DNA of 64,000 nucleotides from Cupriavidus basilensis (GTDB lineage: Bacteria; Pseudomonadota; Gammaproteobacteria; Burkholderiales; Burkholderiaceae), in contig NZ_BBQM01000034.1 of assembly GCF_000876015.1 (NCBI RefSeq), positions 1 through 64,000 on the forward strand. Reading direction: 5' to 3'. The notes below the pieces were generated by a model. It was not told the origin of the DNA. It searched no databases and was given only the letters and a program-made list of their open reading frames with translations. This document shows, piece by piece, positions 15,125-26,208 of the stretch (the stretch's first letter is position 1; every line of letters begins with the position of its first letter). Position numbers and translations under genes: made by a program.

Positions 15125-15142
15125 GCGGCTTCCCTTGCTGGC

Positions 15143-16228
15143 TTACTGCAGGCCGCGCAGCGCGAGCCCGGCGCTCACGATGTAGGCCGGCAGGTCGCGC
15201 TGGAGATAGCGCTCGTTGACCTTGCCGGCGGTCATCATGTTGGCGAACGGGTTGGCCAGCGTGGTGGTGATCTCGGTCTGCTGCTCGATCGCGGCCTGCA
15301 CGCCGACCAGCGAGGCATGCCCGCCGGACAGCAGGATCTCGTCGACCCGGCCGATGCTGGACGACGACAGGAAATTGCGCACGGCGCCTTGCACCTCGAC
15401 CGCCAGCGCTTCCAGCGACGGCTTGAGCAACTGGGTGCGCCAGGCTTCCGGCAGCGTGTTCTTGCGCTTCTTGATCTCGGCCTTGAGCGCGTCCAGCGTG
15501 AACATGCGCGCCGCGCTCTGCGTGAGCTGGTCGCCGTAGCTGTTGAGGGGCTGCTCGTAGAGCTCTTTCCAGCCCTGGTAGAAGATCGCCTTGGAGCGGC
15601 TGCCGCCGAGATGGACCACCACCACCACGGGCAGCTCCTTGGCCTCGGTCTCGCTGAGGTCGGGCGACACGCCCAGCATCTGCACCACCGAGCGCTGCAC
15701 CGCGTATTCCTCGACGTCCATCACGTGCGGCTTGAGCCCGGCCATCTCGGCGGCGGTCACGCGCTCCTGCACGCGGTCGCTGTTGGCGGCGGTCACGCGC
15801 ACGCCGATGCCGCCCTCGGTCTCGCTGGGGCCGATCACGGCGAAGTCGAAATTGACGGCCTGCGACGGCGGATAGAGGCGGTGCGCCTCGGATTCCACCT
15901 GCACGTAGAGTTCGTCCTCGGACAGGTTGTCCGGCAGGCTGACGGTCTGCGATTCGGTCAGCATCGACGGCACGCCGAGCACGACCTCCTTGCTGCGGAT
16001 GCCGGCCTTGCCGAGCGCGCGCTTGAGGGCCACGCCCACCGCTTCGATATTGACCACGTTGCCATCGGCAACGGCATTGCGATCCAGCAGTTCGCTGGCG
16101 CACTTTTCCAGCCGGTAGTCGTTCTTGCCACTGCCCACGGACAGCTCGACTACCTTCACGCTGGACGACCCGATGTCGACGCCGACCGTCGTACGGCGCA
16201 ACAACCCCGACAAGATACCTCGCCGCAA
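15143..16228 (-). CDS. pilM: Type IV pilus actin-like protein PilM
   Basis: PilM is a cytoplasmic FtsA/actin-fold ATP-binding protein that docks on PilN and helps power pilus assembly. The first phosphate-binding strand is TTVGVDIGSSSVKVVEL, and a second lies near EILLSGGHASLVGV. The product is 361 residues. The frame begins with a TTG codon at 16228 preceded at proper distance by an AGGGGG Shine-Dalgarno-like run; no ATG precedes the conserved core, so a TTG start is inferred. It is the first gene of pilMNOPQ and diverges from ponA. Confidence 0.94.
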   Translation of the reverse strand: MRRGILSGLLRRTTVGVDIGSSSVKVVELSVGSGKNDYRLEKCASELLDRNAVADGNVVNIEAVGVALKRALGKAGIRSKEVVLGVPSMLTESQTVSLPDNLSEDELYVQVESEAHRLYPPSQAVNFDFAVIGPSETEGGIGVRVTAANSDRVQERVTAAEMAGLKPHVMDVEEYAVQRSVVQMLGVSPDLSETEAKELPVVVVVHLGGSRSKAIFYQGWKELYEQPLNSYGDQLTQSAARMFTLDALKAEIKKRKNTLPEAWRTQLLKPSLEALAVEVQGAVRNFLSSSSIGRVDEILLSGGHASLVGVQAAIEQQTEITTTLANPFANMMTAGKVNERYLQRDLPAYIVSAGLALRGLQ

Positions 16229-16329
16229 GGTGACCCCCTGACCGTTTGAACTCGCCCCTGGCTTGGTAGCTCTAATCTGGCGAGTCTGTTTGTTTCTTGG
16301 ATGAAACGTTTTGCTCTTTTAGTTGGTGG

Positions 16330-16358
16330 ATTCTCACAAAAACGTGGTGTGCTGGCAA
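16330..16358 (-). promoter_or_regulatory. Candidate promoter of pilMNOPQ
   Basis: On the minus strand TTGCCA (16358-16353) and GAGAAT (16335-16330) are 17 bases apart, with a start site expected near 16323 and a leader of about 95 bases. The 358-base pilM-ponA spacer is divergent and notably AT-richer than the genes. I see no coding sequence in it. Confidence 0.4.
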
Positions 16359-16551
16359 TGTGCCGGTTTGACCACGGTTGCTTTTCGCAGACGCCTTACT
16401 CAAAGCGTTGTCAAAATCCCACGGTACACCAGCGGCCGCCGCGCCGGACCCCTCTTTCCGTTTCATGCAGATCTCAACATGATTACATCTTGTAACAGCC
16501 AGATAGCGGCGTTCACGCCACAAGGCGGCCGGAGCGCCCGATCCCGGGAGA

Positions 16552-16557
16552 TATAAT
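16552..16557 (+). promoter_or_regulatory. Candidate -10 box of ponA
   Basis: A consensus TATAAT lies 30 bases before the ponA ATG. No convincing -35 box is present at 16-18 bases upstream, so the promoter may rely on an activator or on flanking sequence. The leader would be only about 23 bases. Confidence 0.4.
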
Positions 16558-16586
16558 CCGGGCACCCCTAACTCGGTAGTTCCCAT

Positions 16587-18962
16587 ATGGCCACAGCACA
16601 ACCGAAGCCGTCCCTGCCCGCCCGCCGCCCGCTCTGGATGCGGCTGACCTTCTGGGCGCTGGGCCTGCTGGCGGCCGGCATCGTGGCGGTGGCGCTGCTG
16701 GTCGGGTACGCGCTGCTGGTGGCTGCCCCGAACCTGCCTTCGCTCGACACCATCACCGACTACCGGCCCAAGATCCCGCTGCGCATCTACACCGCCGACA
16801 ACGTGCTGATCGGCGAGTTCGGCGAGGAGCGCCGCAACTTCGTGCCGATCGCCGAGATCCCGGACGTGATGAAGAAAGCGGTGCTGGCCATCGAGGACGA
16901 CCGCTTCTACGAGCACGGCGGCGTGGACTTCGTCGGCGTGCTGCGCGCCGGCATGGCCAACCTGCACGGCGGCCTGTCGCAGGGCGCGTCCACCATCACC
17001 ATGCAGGTGGCGCGCAACTTCTTCCTCTCGAGCGAGAAGACCTACACCCGCAAGCTGTACGAAATGCTGCTGGCCTACAAGATCGAGGCCAACCTCTCGA
17101 AGGACCAGATCCTCGAGCTGTACATGAACCAGATCTACCTGGGGCAGCGCGCCTACGGCTTCGCCAGCGCGGCGCGCGTGTACTTCGGCAAGTCGATCAA
17201 GGACGTGACGCCGGCCGAGGCCGCCATGCTGGCCGGCCTGCCCAAGGCGCCGTCGGCCTACAACCCGGTGGTCAACCCCAAGCGCGCCAAGGTGCGCCAG
17301 GAATACATCCTGCAGCGCATGCGCGACCTGCGCTACCTGACGCCGGAACAGTACGAGCAGGCCATCCACGAAGAACTGAAGGTGCGCGGCGAGGGCAACG
17401 AGTTCTCCACGCACGCCGAGTACGTCGCCGAGATCGTGCGGCAGCTGATGTACGCGCAATACCGCGAGGAAACCTACACGCGCGGCCTGACCGTCTACAC
17501 CACGCTCAACAAGACCGACCAGGACGCCGCCTACGAGGCGGTGCGCTCGGGCATCATGAACTACGAGCGCCGCCACGGCTACCGCGGCCCCGAGGCCTTC
17601 ATCGACCTGCCGGCCAACCCCGACGAGCGCGAGCAGGCCATCGACGACGCGCTGCTCGAGCACCCGGGCAGCGACGACCTGCGCTCGGCGGTCGTCACCA
17701 GCGTGTCGGCCAAGCAGGTCACGGCCACGCTGCTGTCGGGCGAGGTCGCCAGCATCGAGGGCCAGGCGCTGCGCTTCATCGCGCCGTCGCTGGCGGCCAA
17801 CGCGCAGCCCAAGGCCAGGATCCGGCCCGGCGCGATCATCCGCGTGACGCAGGACGAAAAGGGCGCGTGGTCGGTCACGCAGCTGCCGGAAGTGTCGGCG
17901 GCCTTCATCTCGCTGAGCCCCGAGAACGGCGAGATCCGCTCGATGGTGGGCGGCTTCGACTTCAACCGCAACAAGTTCAACCACGTGACGCAGGCGTGGC
18001 GCCAGCCCGGCTCGAGCTTCAAGCCGTTCATCTACTCGGCGGCGCTGGAGAAAGGCTTCTCGCCCGCCACGGTGATCAACGACGCGCCGATCTCGATCGC
18101 CGACAACGGCGGCCAGGTGTGGGAGCCGAAGAACTACGACGGCAAGTTCGAAGGCCCGATGACCATGCGCCGCGCGCTGGCCAAGTCCAAGAACCTGGTG
18201 TCGGTGCGCATCCTGCGCGCGATCGGCACGCAGTACGCCCAGGACTACATCACGCGCTTCGGCTTCGACGCCGACAAGCACCCCGCCTACCTGCCGATGG
18301 CGCTGGGCGCGGGCAGCGTGACGCCGCTGCAGATGGCCGGCGCGTACTCGGTGTTCGCCAACGGCGGCTACCGCATCAATCCCTACCTGATCGAGAAGGT
18401 GGTGGACGCGCGCGGCAACGTGATCTCGGAAACCCGGCCGCAGCGCGCCGGCGAGGACGCCGTGCGCGTGCTCGACGCGCGCACGGCGTTCATCGCCGAC
18501 AGCATGCTGCGCGACGTGGTGCGCACCGGCACCGCCAACAGCGCCAAGCAGCGCCTGGGCCGCAACGACCTGGCCGGCAAGACCGGCACCACCAACGACG
18601 CCGTGGACGCCTGGTTCGCCGGCTATACGCCCAAGCTGGTGGCGATCGCCTGGATGGGCTACGACCAGCCCAAGAGCCTGGGCGTGCGCGAGACCGGCGG
18701 CGGCCTGGCCCTGCCGATCTGGGTCGGCTACATGAGCAAGATGCTCAAGGGCGTGCCCGAGATACCGGAGCGCCAGGCGCCCGAGGGCGTGGTGATGGTG
18801 GCCGGCGACTGGACCTTCGAGGAGAATGCCGGCGGCGCCGGCGTGGCCTCGGTGGGGCTGGGCGACCCGTGGCCGGGCAAGCCGGACGAGAGCACGCAGT
18901 CGCCGGCCGACATCGAAGGCGAGAAGAAGCGGATCCTGGAGATGTTCGGCGGCGGGGCCTGA
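16587..18962 (+). CDS. ponA: Penicillin-binding protein 1A
   Basis: This bifunctional class A PBP (791 residues) polymerises and cross-links peptidoglycan at the periplasmic face of the inner membrane. A single membrane anchor spans about residues 20-45. The glycosyltransferase domain has EDDRFYEHGGVD and GASTITMQVARNFF. The transpeptidase domain has the active serine in GSSFKPF (SxxK), SKN in LAKSKNLVS, and KTGT in LAGKTGTTND. An OB-like insert lies between the two catalytic domains. It is divergent from pilM, an arrangement conserved in many proteobacteria. Confidence 0.96.
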   Translation: MATAQPKPSLPARRPLWMRLTFWALGLLAAGIVAVALLVGYALLVAAPNLPSLDTITDYRPKIPLRIYTADNVLIGEFGEERRNFVPIAEIPDVMKKAVLAIEDDRFYEHGGVDFVGVLRAGMANLHGGLSQGASTITMQVARNFFLSSEKTYTRKLYEMLLAYKIEANLSKDQILELYMNQIYLGQRAYGFASAARVYFGKSIKDVTPAEAAMLAGLPKAPSAYNPVVNPKRAKVRQEYILQRMRDLRYLTPEQYEQAIHEELKVRGEGNEFSTHAEYVAEIVRQLMYAQYREETYTRGLTVYTTLNKTDQDAAYEAVRSGIMNYERRHGYRGPEAFIDLPANPDEREQAIDDALLEHPGSDDLRSAVVTSVSAKQVTATLLSGEVASIEGQALRFIAPSLAANAQPKARIRPGAIIRVTQDEKGAWSVTQLPEVSAAFISLSPENGEIRSMVGGFDFNRNKFNHVTQAWRQPGSSFKPFIYSAALEKGFSPATVINDAPISIADNGGQVWEPKNYDGKFEGPMTMRRALAKSKNLVSVRILRAIGTQYAQDYITRFGFDADKHPAYLPMALGAGSVTPLQMAGAYSVFANGGYRINPYLIEKVVDARGNVISETRPQRAGEDAVRVLDARTAFIADSMLRDVVRTGTANSAKQRLGRNDLAGKTGTTNDAVDAWFAGYTPKLVAIAWMGYDQPKSLGVRETGGGLALPIWVGYMSKMLKGVPEIPERQAPEGVVMVAGDWTFEENAGGAGVASVGLGDPWPGKPDESTQSPADIEGEKKRILEMFGGGA

Positions 18963-18970
18963 GCGCCGCC

Positions 18971-18992
18971 CGCGCGCGATTCGTCGCGCGCG
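18971..18992. terminator. GC-rich hairpin between convergent ponA and cyaY
   Basis: A perfect 9-bp stem (CGCGCGCGA/TCGCGCGCG) with a TTCG loop starts nine bases after the ponA stop. It has no T-run, so it may only slow polymerase or protect the 3' end. Confidence 0.4.
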
Positions 18993-19059
18993 CCGGCGTT
19001 CGGCGCGATGCCGGCGCGCGATGCCGGCCGCGCGAAAGCGCGCCCGGCCCCGGTTCGGT

Positions 19060-19395
19060 TCAGCCCAGCTTCAGCGCCACCCCGGCCTGCTGGCTCATGT
19101 AGCCCGACAGCGCCGCGTACAGCTCGCCGCCGCCGCGCGTATCCAGCCACTGCCGGCCGTCGTGGCGGAAATGGAAGCCGCCCGCGCGCGCCGCCACCCA
19201 CAGCTCCTGCATCGGCGCCTGGCTGTTGACGATGATCTTGGAGCCGTCCTCGAATTCCAGCTCGATCAGGTTGCCGGCGCGGTTGATTTCGATATCGGCG
19301 TCGGCCGCGTCGGCGGCCGTTTCCACCGCGCTCTCGAGCCGGTCCAGCTCTTGCTGGGCCAGGGCCAGGAACTCGCTTTCACTCATGGGGGGCAT
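19060..19395 (-). CDS. cyaY: Iron donor protein CyaY (bacterial frataxin)
   Basis: This 111-residue frataxin homologue binds iron and modulates IscS-dependent Fe-S cluster assembly. An acidic N-terminal helix (residues about 4-40, many Glu/Asp) is followed by the frataxin beta-sheet (NLIELEFEDGSKIIVNSQ...ELWVAARAGGFHF). The ATG at 19395 has a GGAG Shine-Dalgarno six bases upstream and is preferred over the in-frame ATG at 19386. The gene is divergent from lptM-lysA, with a 151-base promoter region between them. Confidence 0.93.
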   Translation of the reverse strand: MPPMSESEFLALAQQELDRLESAVETAADAADADIEINRAGNLIELEFEDGSKIIVNSQAPMQELWVAARAGGFHFRHDGRQWLDTRGGGELYAALSGYMSQQAGVALKLG

Positions 19396-19546
19396 GCTAA
19401 ACTCCGAGACCGCCCGGGCAGCGGCGCATCGCGCGCCGGCCGCGGCGTGTTGAATCCAGTTTCGATCCAGTTTCGTTTTTCGTTGGTCCCGCCGTTCCGC
19501 CGCCTTGCCGCGGAAACGGGCCGGACAACTCTTCTAGGACGACCCG

Positions 19547-19785
19547 ATGTTGCGTCGTGTTGCGATTGTATCGGCGATTGCCGCCAGCCTTGCGATACCC
19601 CTGCTGTCGGGATGCGGCATCCGCGGCCCGCTGACGATGCCCCGGCCGCCGGCCGCGCCGGCCAGGCCGGCCGTGCCGGACCCCGGCCTGGGCAACCCGA
19701 ACGTGCCGAATCCCGCCGCCAGGACGGCTCCGGCCGCCCCCGCGGACGAAGCCGCCCCGGCCGCCACCCCCACCGCCAAGTCATC

Positions 19786-19789
<4 letters not shown>
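19547..19789 (+). CDS. lptM: LPS translocon maturation chaperone LptM (small lipoprotein)
   Basis: This 80-residue lipoprotein has a signal peptide with lipobox LLSGC at residues 19-23 and the conserved GCGIRGPL segment of the LptM/YifL family. LptM assists disulfide maturation of the LptDE translocon in enterobacteria; that role is transferred from the family. The mature part is Pro/Ala-rich and probably unstructured. Its stop overlaps the lysA start by four bases (ATGA), the lysA linkage also seen in other proteobacteria. Confidence 0.85.
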
Positions 19790-21054
<1,265 letters not shown>

Positions 21055-21061
21055 AGCGCGC

Positions 21062-21083
21062 GTGCGCGCCGCGCGGCGCGCAC
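21062..21083. terminator. GC-rich hairpin between convergent lysA and msrQ
   Basis: A 9-bp perfect stem (GTGCGCGCC/GGCGCGCAC) with a GCGC loop lies just after the lysA stop. No T-run follows on either strand, so its termination role is uncertain. Confidence 0.35.
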
Positions 21084-21119
21084 CGCGAGATCGGCATTGC
21101 CGCAATCCCGAAGAAAAGC

Positions 21120-21820
21120 TCAGCGCCGCGCCGCCTGCGGCGCGGGCTTGCGCCACCACCACCACGCGCGCGCCGCCAGCAGCACGAACACCACCGCGGC
21201 ATAGGCCGAGACCGTGCCGAAATCGTGCTTGCCCGCCTTGTGCCACCAGTAGTGCAGGATCCCCAGCACGGCGATGGCGTAGATGGCGCGATGCAGCCAT
21301 TGCCAGCGCCGGCCGCCCAGCCGGCGGACCATCGCGCTGGTCGAGGTCGCCGCCAGCGGCACCATCAGCGCGAACGCGGCAAACCCCACCGTGATGAACG
21401 GCCGCTTGGCGATGTCCTTGACCATGTAGGCCACGTCGAAGCCACGGTCCACCGCGAGCCACAGCAGGAAGTGCTGCAACGCATAGAAGAAGGCGAACAG
21501 GCCCAGCATGCGCCGCAGGCGCGCGAGCCAGTGCCATCCGGTGAGCCGGCGCAGCGGCGTCACCGCCAGCGTGGCGCACAGCATCACCAGCGTCCAGGTG
21601 CCGGTCGAGCGCGTGACGAACTCCAGCGGGTTGGCGCCGAACTCGCCGGCGAAGCCCAGCGCGAGCAGCCGCAGGAACGGCAGCAGCGCCAGCACCCACA
21701 CCAGCGCCTTGATGATGCGCACGCGCCCCGGCGCCAGCGTGGCCAGGCCCGCCGGCGCGGGCCGCGCGGCGCGCCCGCTGCCCGCCCCGGCGCGCGGCGG
21801 CGACAGGTCCGGCCGCGCCA

Positions 21821-21821
<1 letters not shown>
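21120..21821 (-). CDS. msrQ: Haem-binding membrane subunit MsrQ (YedZ)
   Basis: MsrQ is a ferric-reductase-like cytochrome b that feeds electrons from the respiratory chain to periplasmic MsrP. The 233-residue protein has about six hydrophobic segments and conserved histidines (ALQHFLLW, WLHRAIYAI, ILHYWWHK) that fit haem ligands. The N-terminal 30 residues are Pro/Ala/Gly-rich. The ATG at 21821 overlaps the msrP stop by one base (TGATG), so the two are co-translated. Confidence 0.94.
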
Positions 21822-22825
<1,004 letters not shown>

Positions 22826-22969
22826 CGTTGGCATTCCTTGTTGCATGCAGGTTCGCGCGCGCCGGCCGGCGCCCGGCGCGCCTGTCCGGTTGGACCGCGC
22901 GCGCGCTCGCCTGGTGCCGGCGAATCGTGACATCTTTTTCGGCATCGCGGCGGCGGCCCCGCCACCGTC

Positions 22970-23782
22970 TCAGCCGTCCTGGTACTGGCGGTAGACCGCC
23001 TGCGCCAGCGCCAGCAGCGCCGCGCGCTCGAGCGGCCCGGCCAGCGCGAAGCCGAGGTCGCGGTCCACCCAGTAGAAGGCCGCGGCGGCACCGGCGCCGC
23101 CGGCATTGCCGGGCAGGCGCTCGAGCCGGAAAGCCGCGTCCGCCGTGCCGGGCGCCATGTGCCGCAGTTGCAGCGAGACGCGGCTGCCGTTGTCGGCCTC
23201 GTACATGAGCATGGCCGACGGGCCGCCCTCGGCCACGCCCAGGCGCCCGCCGATCAGGCGGTAGCCCTCGGCCCGCAGGTCGGGCACGCGCAGCGGCGCG
23301 CCCAGGCGCTTGGACAGCCAGGCCACCAGGTGCGCCTCGTCCGAGGCCGCCACTTCCACCGGATGGCGCACTTCCGGCGCGTAGACCACGTGGCTGGCCA
23401 GCGCCTCGCGCGCGAAGCGCTCGGCCGACGGCGCGCGCGCGGCGAGGTCGTCCGCGTGGCCGTGGGCGAGCCAGCCGGCCGCGCCGCCGGCCACCAGCGA
23501 GGCCATGCTGGCGGCCAGCGCCATGCGCCAGCCGGCCGCGCGCGCGGCCGGCCCGGCGGCACGGCCTTGCAGGCGCGGCGGCAACGCGCGCAGCGGCACC
23601 GCCTCGTTGAGCACGCCGTCGAGCGCGGCGTGCAGTTCTTGCGCCTGGCGGCGCCAGGCGCCGACGCGCCCGGCAGCCTCCGGGTGGGCCGCCAGGAACG
23701 CCTCGACCTCGGCGCGGCGGGACGGATCGAGCCGGCCGTCGGCGTAGGCATGGAGATCGGATTCGCTGATCGGCGGCATCAT
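22970..23782 (-). CDS. Anti-sigma factor, single-pass membrane protein
   Basis: This 270-residue protein begins with an anti-sigma N-terminal helix bundle (ISESDLHAYADGRLDPSRR, EAFLAAHPE), which in this family grips the cognate ECF sigma factor. One membrane segment lies near residues 84-105 and a periplasmic domain follows. The sequence contains no cysteine at all, so it is not a zinc-type (CxxC) redox anti-sigma factor. It overlaps the sigma gene by four bases (ATGA), the usual arrangement for such pairs. The inducing signal is unknown; neighbouring msrPQ suggests periplasmic oxidative stress (inference). Confidence 0.85.
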   Translation of the reverse strand: MMPPISESDLHAYADGRLDPSRRAEVEAFLAAHPEAAGRVGAWRRQAQELHAALDGVLNEAVPLRALPPRLQGRAAGPAARAAGWRMALAASMASLVAGGAAGWLAHGHADDLAARAPSAERFAREALASHVVYAPEVRHPVEVAASDEAHLVAWLSKRLGAPLRVPDLRAEGYRLIGGRLGVAEGGPSAMLMYEADNGSRVSLQLRHMAPGTADAAFRLERLPGNAGGAGAAAAFYWVDRDLGFALAGPLERAALLALAQAVYRQYQDG

Positions 23783-24345
23783 TTGACTCGCTGCAGTCCG
23801 GGGCCGCCTGCCCCGGTGCCGGGGCCACTGCCTGCGGCGATGCCGGCGGCCGGCGCGGCGCCGTCCATCAGTTCGCGCATCCGTTCGCGCGCGCGCGCCA
23901 GCCGCGACATCACGGTGCCGGCCGGCACGCCCAGCACCTGCGCCGCCTCGGCATAGGTGAACTGCTCCAGGCCGACCAGCAGCAGCACCGCGCGCTGGGC
24001 CTCGGGCAACTGGGCCAGCGCGCGCGCCAGGTCGAGCCGGAGGGCCGGGCCGGGCGCAGCGCTGGGTACGTCGGGCAGGGTGTCGGCAAAGGTCACGAGG
24101 TCGGCTCGCCGGTAGGCATTGATGCGCAGCCTGTGCATCATGGTCAGCAGCCAGGACAGCAGCCCGTCGGCGCCGTCACCCCACCAGGCACCCGCGCGCA
24201 GGCGGAAGCGCCAGCGGTAGCGCAGGGCGCGCTCGAGCGTGTCCTGCACCAGGTCGTCGGCCGATGCCGCATCGCCGGTCAGGCCACGCGCATGGCGCCG
24301 CAGACGCGGCGCCAGCGCCACCAGTTGGCGGTCGAAGCCGTCCAC
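23779..24345 (-). CDS. ECF-family RNA polymerase sigma factor
   Basis: This 188-residue group 4 sigma factor has region 2 in residues about 10-90 (DASADDLVQDTLERAL, followed by WLLTMMHRLRINAYRR). Region 4 lies in residues about 110-165 (QLPEAQRAVLLLVGLEQFTYAEAAQVLGV, helix-turn-helix, GTVMSRLARARERM). The start is a GTG at 24345. The C-terminal 20 residues are Gly/Ala-rich. It is downstream of a lipoprotein gene by 24 bases and overlaps its anti-sigma partner. Confidence 0.92.
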   Translation of the reverse strand: MDGFDRQLVALAPRLRRHARGLTGDAASADDLVQDTLERALRYRWRFRLRAGAWWGDGADGLLSWLLTMMHRLRINAYRRADLVTFADTLPDVPSAAPGPALRLDLARALAQLPEAQRAVLLLVGLEQFTYAEAAQVLGVPAGTVMSRLARARERMRELMDGAAPAAGIAAGSGPGTGAGGPGLQRVK

Positions 24346-24369
24346 GGCCCCGGGCTGCGCGCGCCGCGC

Positions 24370-24822
24370 TCAGGGCGTGGCGACGTGCCAGACGTTGTTG
24401 ATGTTGTCGCCAGCGCGGTCGCCCGGCTTGGCGTCCTTGGCGAAGCGGTACAGCGGCTTGCCGCGGTAGGCCCACTGCTTGGCGCCGTCGTCGCGCGTGA
24501 TGATGGTGTAGCTGCCCATCGCGCTGGTGCCCGGCGACGCCAGCAGCGGCGGCCAGTTGGTGGCGCAGCCGCCGTTGCACGCGCTCTTGTCGCCGCTGTC
24601 GCGGTCGAAGGTGTAGAGCGTCAGGCCTTGCGGATCGGTCAGCGCGCCGTTGGCGACCTTCACCGTGGGCGGCATGTTGCCGGCCCCGCCAATGCCACCC
24701 ATGCCCGAGCAGGCGGACAGCAGCACGGCGGAGCAGGCGAAGGCGAGCGCGGCGGGACGCGACAGCGAAGTCAGGGCAGGTACTGCAAAAAGGCGGGAAC
24801 GGACCATGATGGGTGTCTCCAT
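24370..24822 (-). CDS. Secreted-repeat lipoprotein (COG4315-like)
   Basis: This 150-residue predicted lipoprotein has the lipobox LLSAC near residue 37 and two copies of the Yx(FWY)xxD-type motif typical of the family: LYTFDRDSGDKSACNGGCA and LYRFAKDAKPGD. The paired cysteines (CNGGC) may form a disulfide. The molecular role of the family is unknown. As first gene of the lipoprotein-sigma-anti-sigma set, it is a likely member of the same regulon. An alternative ATG lies at 24807. Confidence 0.85.
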   Translation of the reverse strand: METPIMVRSRLFAVPALTSLSRPAALAFACSAVLLSACSGMGGIGGAGNMPPTVKVANGALTDPQGLTLYTFDRDSGDKSACNGGCATNWPPLLASPGTSAMGSYTIITRDDGAKQWAYRGKPLYRFAKDAKPGDRAGDNINNVWHVATP

Positions 24823-24859
24823 GCGGGTCGGCGCCGCCAGCCGGCGCCGTCCCTCCAGT

Positions 24860-24886
24860 AAACACCGGATGTGACGTGTTTATTCC
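24860..24886 (-). promoter_or_regulatory. Candidate ECF-type promoter for the sigma/anti-sigma operon
   Basis: On the minus strand GGAATA (24886-24881) is followed 15 bases later by GTGTTT (24865-24860). GGAAT-type -35 and GT(T)-type -10 elements are typical of ECF sigma promoters. The position, about 30-40 bases before the lipoprotein start, suits autoregulation by the sigma factor encoded downstream. Confidence 0.5.
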
Positions 24887-24902
24887 ATGCGGGCGAAAAA
24901 AA

Positions 24903-24924
24903 ACCCGCCGGTCGGACGGCGGGT
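24903..24924 (-). terminator. Rho-independent terminator of resB-ccsB
   Basis: An 8-bp stem (ACCCGCCG/CGGCGGGT) with a six-base loop is followed on the minus strand by a run of eight T. It lies 35 bases after the ccsB stop. Confidence 0.92.
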
Positions 24925-24959
24925 CTTCCTGGCGGCGCCGCGGCGGCGGCCCCCCGGCG

Positions 24960-26174
24960 TCAGAGTTCGCCGTAGCTGTGCAGGCCGGACAGGAACATGT
25001 TCACGCCGAGGAAGGCGAAGGTGGTCACGAGCAGCCCGACCAGCGCCCACCAGGCCGCCACGGTGCCGCGCAGGCCCTTCATCAGGCGCATGTGCAGCCA
25101 CGCCGCGTAGTTGAGCCAGACGATCAGCGCCCAGGTTTCCTTCGGGTCCCAACTCCAGTAGCCGCCCCAGGCCTCGGCCGCCCACAGCGCGCCAAGGATG
25201 GTGGCGATGGTGAAGAAGGCGAAACCGACCGCGATCGCCTTGTACATCACATCGTCGAGCACCTCGAGCGAGGGCAGGCGGTCGGCCAGGATGCCGCGCT
25301 GCTTGAGCAGGTAGGCCGACGACACCATCGCGGCCAGCGCGAAGGTGCCGTAGCCGATGAAGTTGGCCGGCACGTGGATCTTCATCCACCAGCTTTGCAG
25401 CGCGGGCACCAGCGGCTGGATCTCGCTGGCGTCGCGGCTGACCGTGTACCAGAGCAGGAAGCCGACCGCGGCCGACACCACCAGCATCACGAACGGTCCG
25501 AGCGCGCGCGTGCCGTAGTGGCTTTCGTAGTACAGGTAAAACAGCGAGGTGATCAGCGTGAACAGCACGAACACTTCGTACAGGTTGGAGATGGGAATGT
25601 GGCCGATGTCGGCGCCGATCAGGTACGACTCGTACCAGCGCACCAGCATGCCGGTGAAGCCCAGCACCACCGCCGCCCACACCATCTTGCTGCCGATCTG
25701 CATGCCGGTCTCGGCGCGCGCCAGCAGGCCGCCCCAGTAGAACAGCGTGGACAGGAACACCAGCGCGCTCATCCACAGGATGGCCGACTGGCTCGACAGG
25801 AAATACTTGAGGAAGAAGGCCTGCTCGGCGCGCGCCAGCTGGCCGTGGTAGAGCTGGATGGCAAACAGCGCCAGCACCGCCAGCGCCACCATCAGCAGCC
25901 GCAGCGGCTTCCAGTGCCAGCCCAGCAGCGCGAAGGTCGGCACCGCGGCGATCAGCACGCCCTTGTCATAGACGTTCATCCACTCGCCGTAGCGCGCGAG
26001 CGCGAAGCCCGCGCCCAGCGCCAGCAGCAGCGCGAACAGCCAGTCGGTCCAGCCCAGGCGGCGCAGAAACGACGGCTCCAGGTAAGCCTGGTCGCCGGCG
26101 GGGATGCCGGCGCTGGCGCGGGCGGCCGTGCTCGCCGGCATGGCCGTCCTGGCCTGATTCACATTCGAAGACAT
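24960..26174 (-). CDS. ccsB: c-type cytochrome biogenesis protein CcsB (CcsA/ResC type)
   Basis: This is the haem-handling half of the system II cytochrome c synthase. The 404-residue protein has about eight membrane segments and the tryptophan-rich haem motif WGGYWSWDPKETWAL. Conserved histidines (for example KIHVPANFIGYG and AAWLHMRLMKG) are likely haem ligands. The N-terminal 30 residues are hydrophilic and Ala-rich. The start is the ATG at 26174. It follows resB by 34 bases. Confidence 0.95.
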   Translation of the reverse strand: MSSNVNQARTAMPASTAARASAGIPAGDQAYLEPSFLRRLGWTDWLFALLLALGAGFALARYGEWMNVYDKGVLIAAVPTFALLGWHWKPLRLLMVALAVLALFAIQLYHGQLARAEQAFFLKYFLSSQSAILWMSALVFLSTLFYWGGLLARAETGMQIGSKMVWAAVVLGFTGMLVRWYESYLIGADIGHIPISNLYEVFVLFTLITSLFYLYYESHYGTRALGPFVMLVVSAAVGFLLWYTVSRDASEIQPLVPALQSWWMKIHVPANFIGYGTFALAAMVSSAYLLKQRGILADRLPSLEVLDDVMYKAIAVGFAFFTIATILGALWAAEAWGGYWSWDPKETWALIVWLNYAAWLHMRLMKGLRGTVAAWWALVGLLVTTFAFLGVNMFLSGLHSYGEL

Positions 26175-26208
26175 AGTGATTCCTGCTTGATTGCGGGGGC
26201 GGCCTCGT

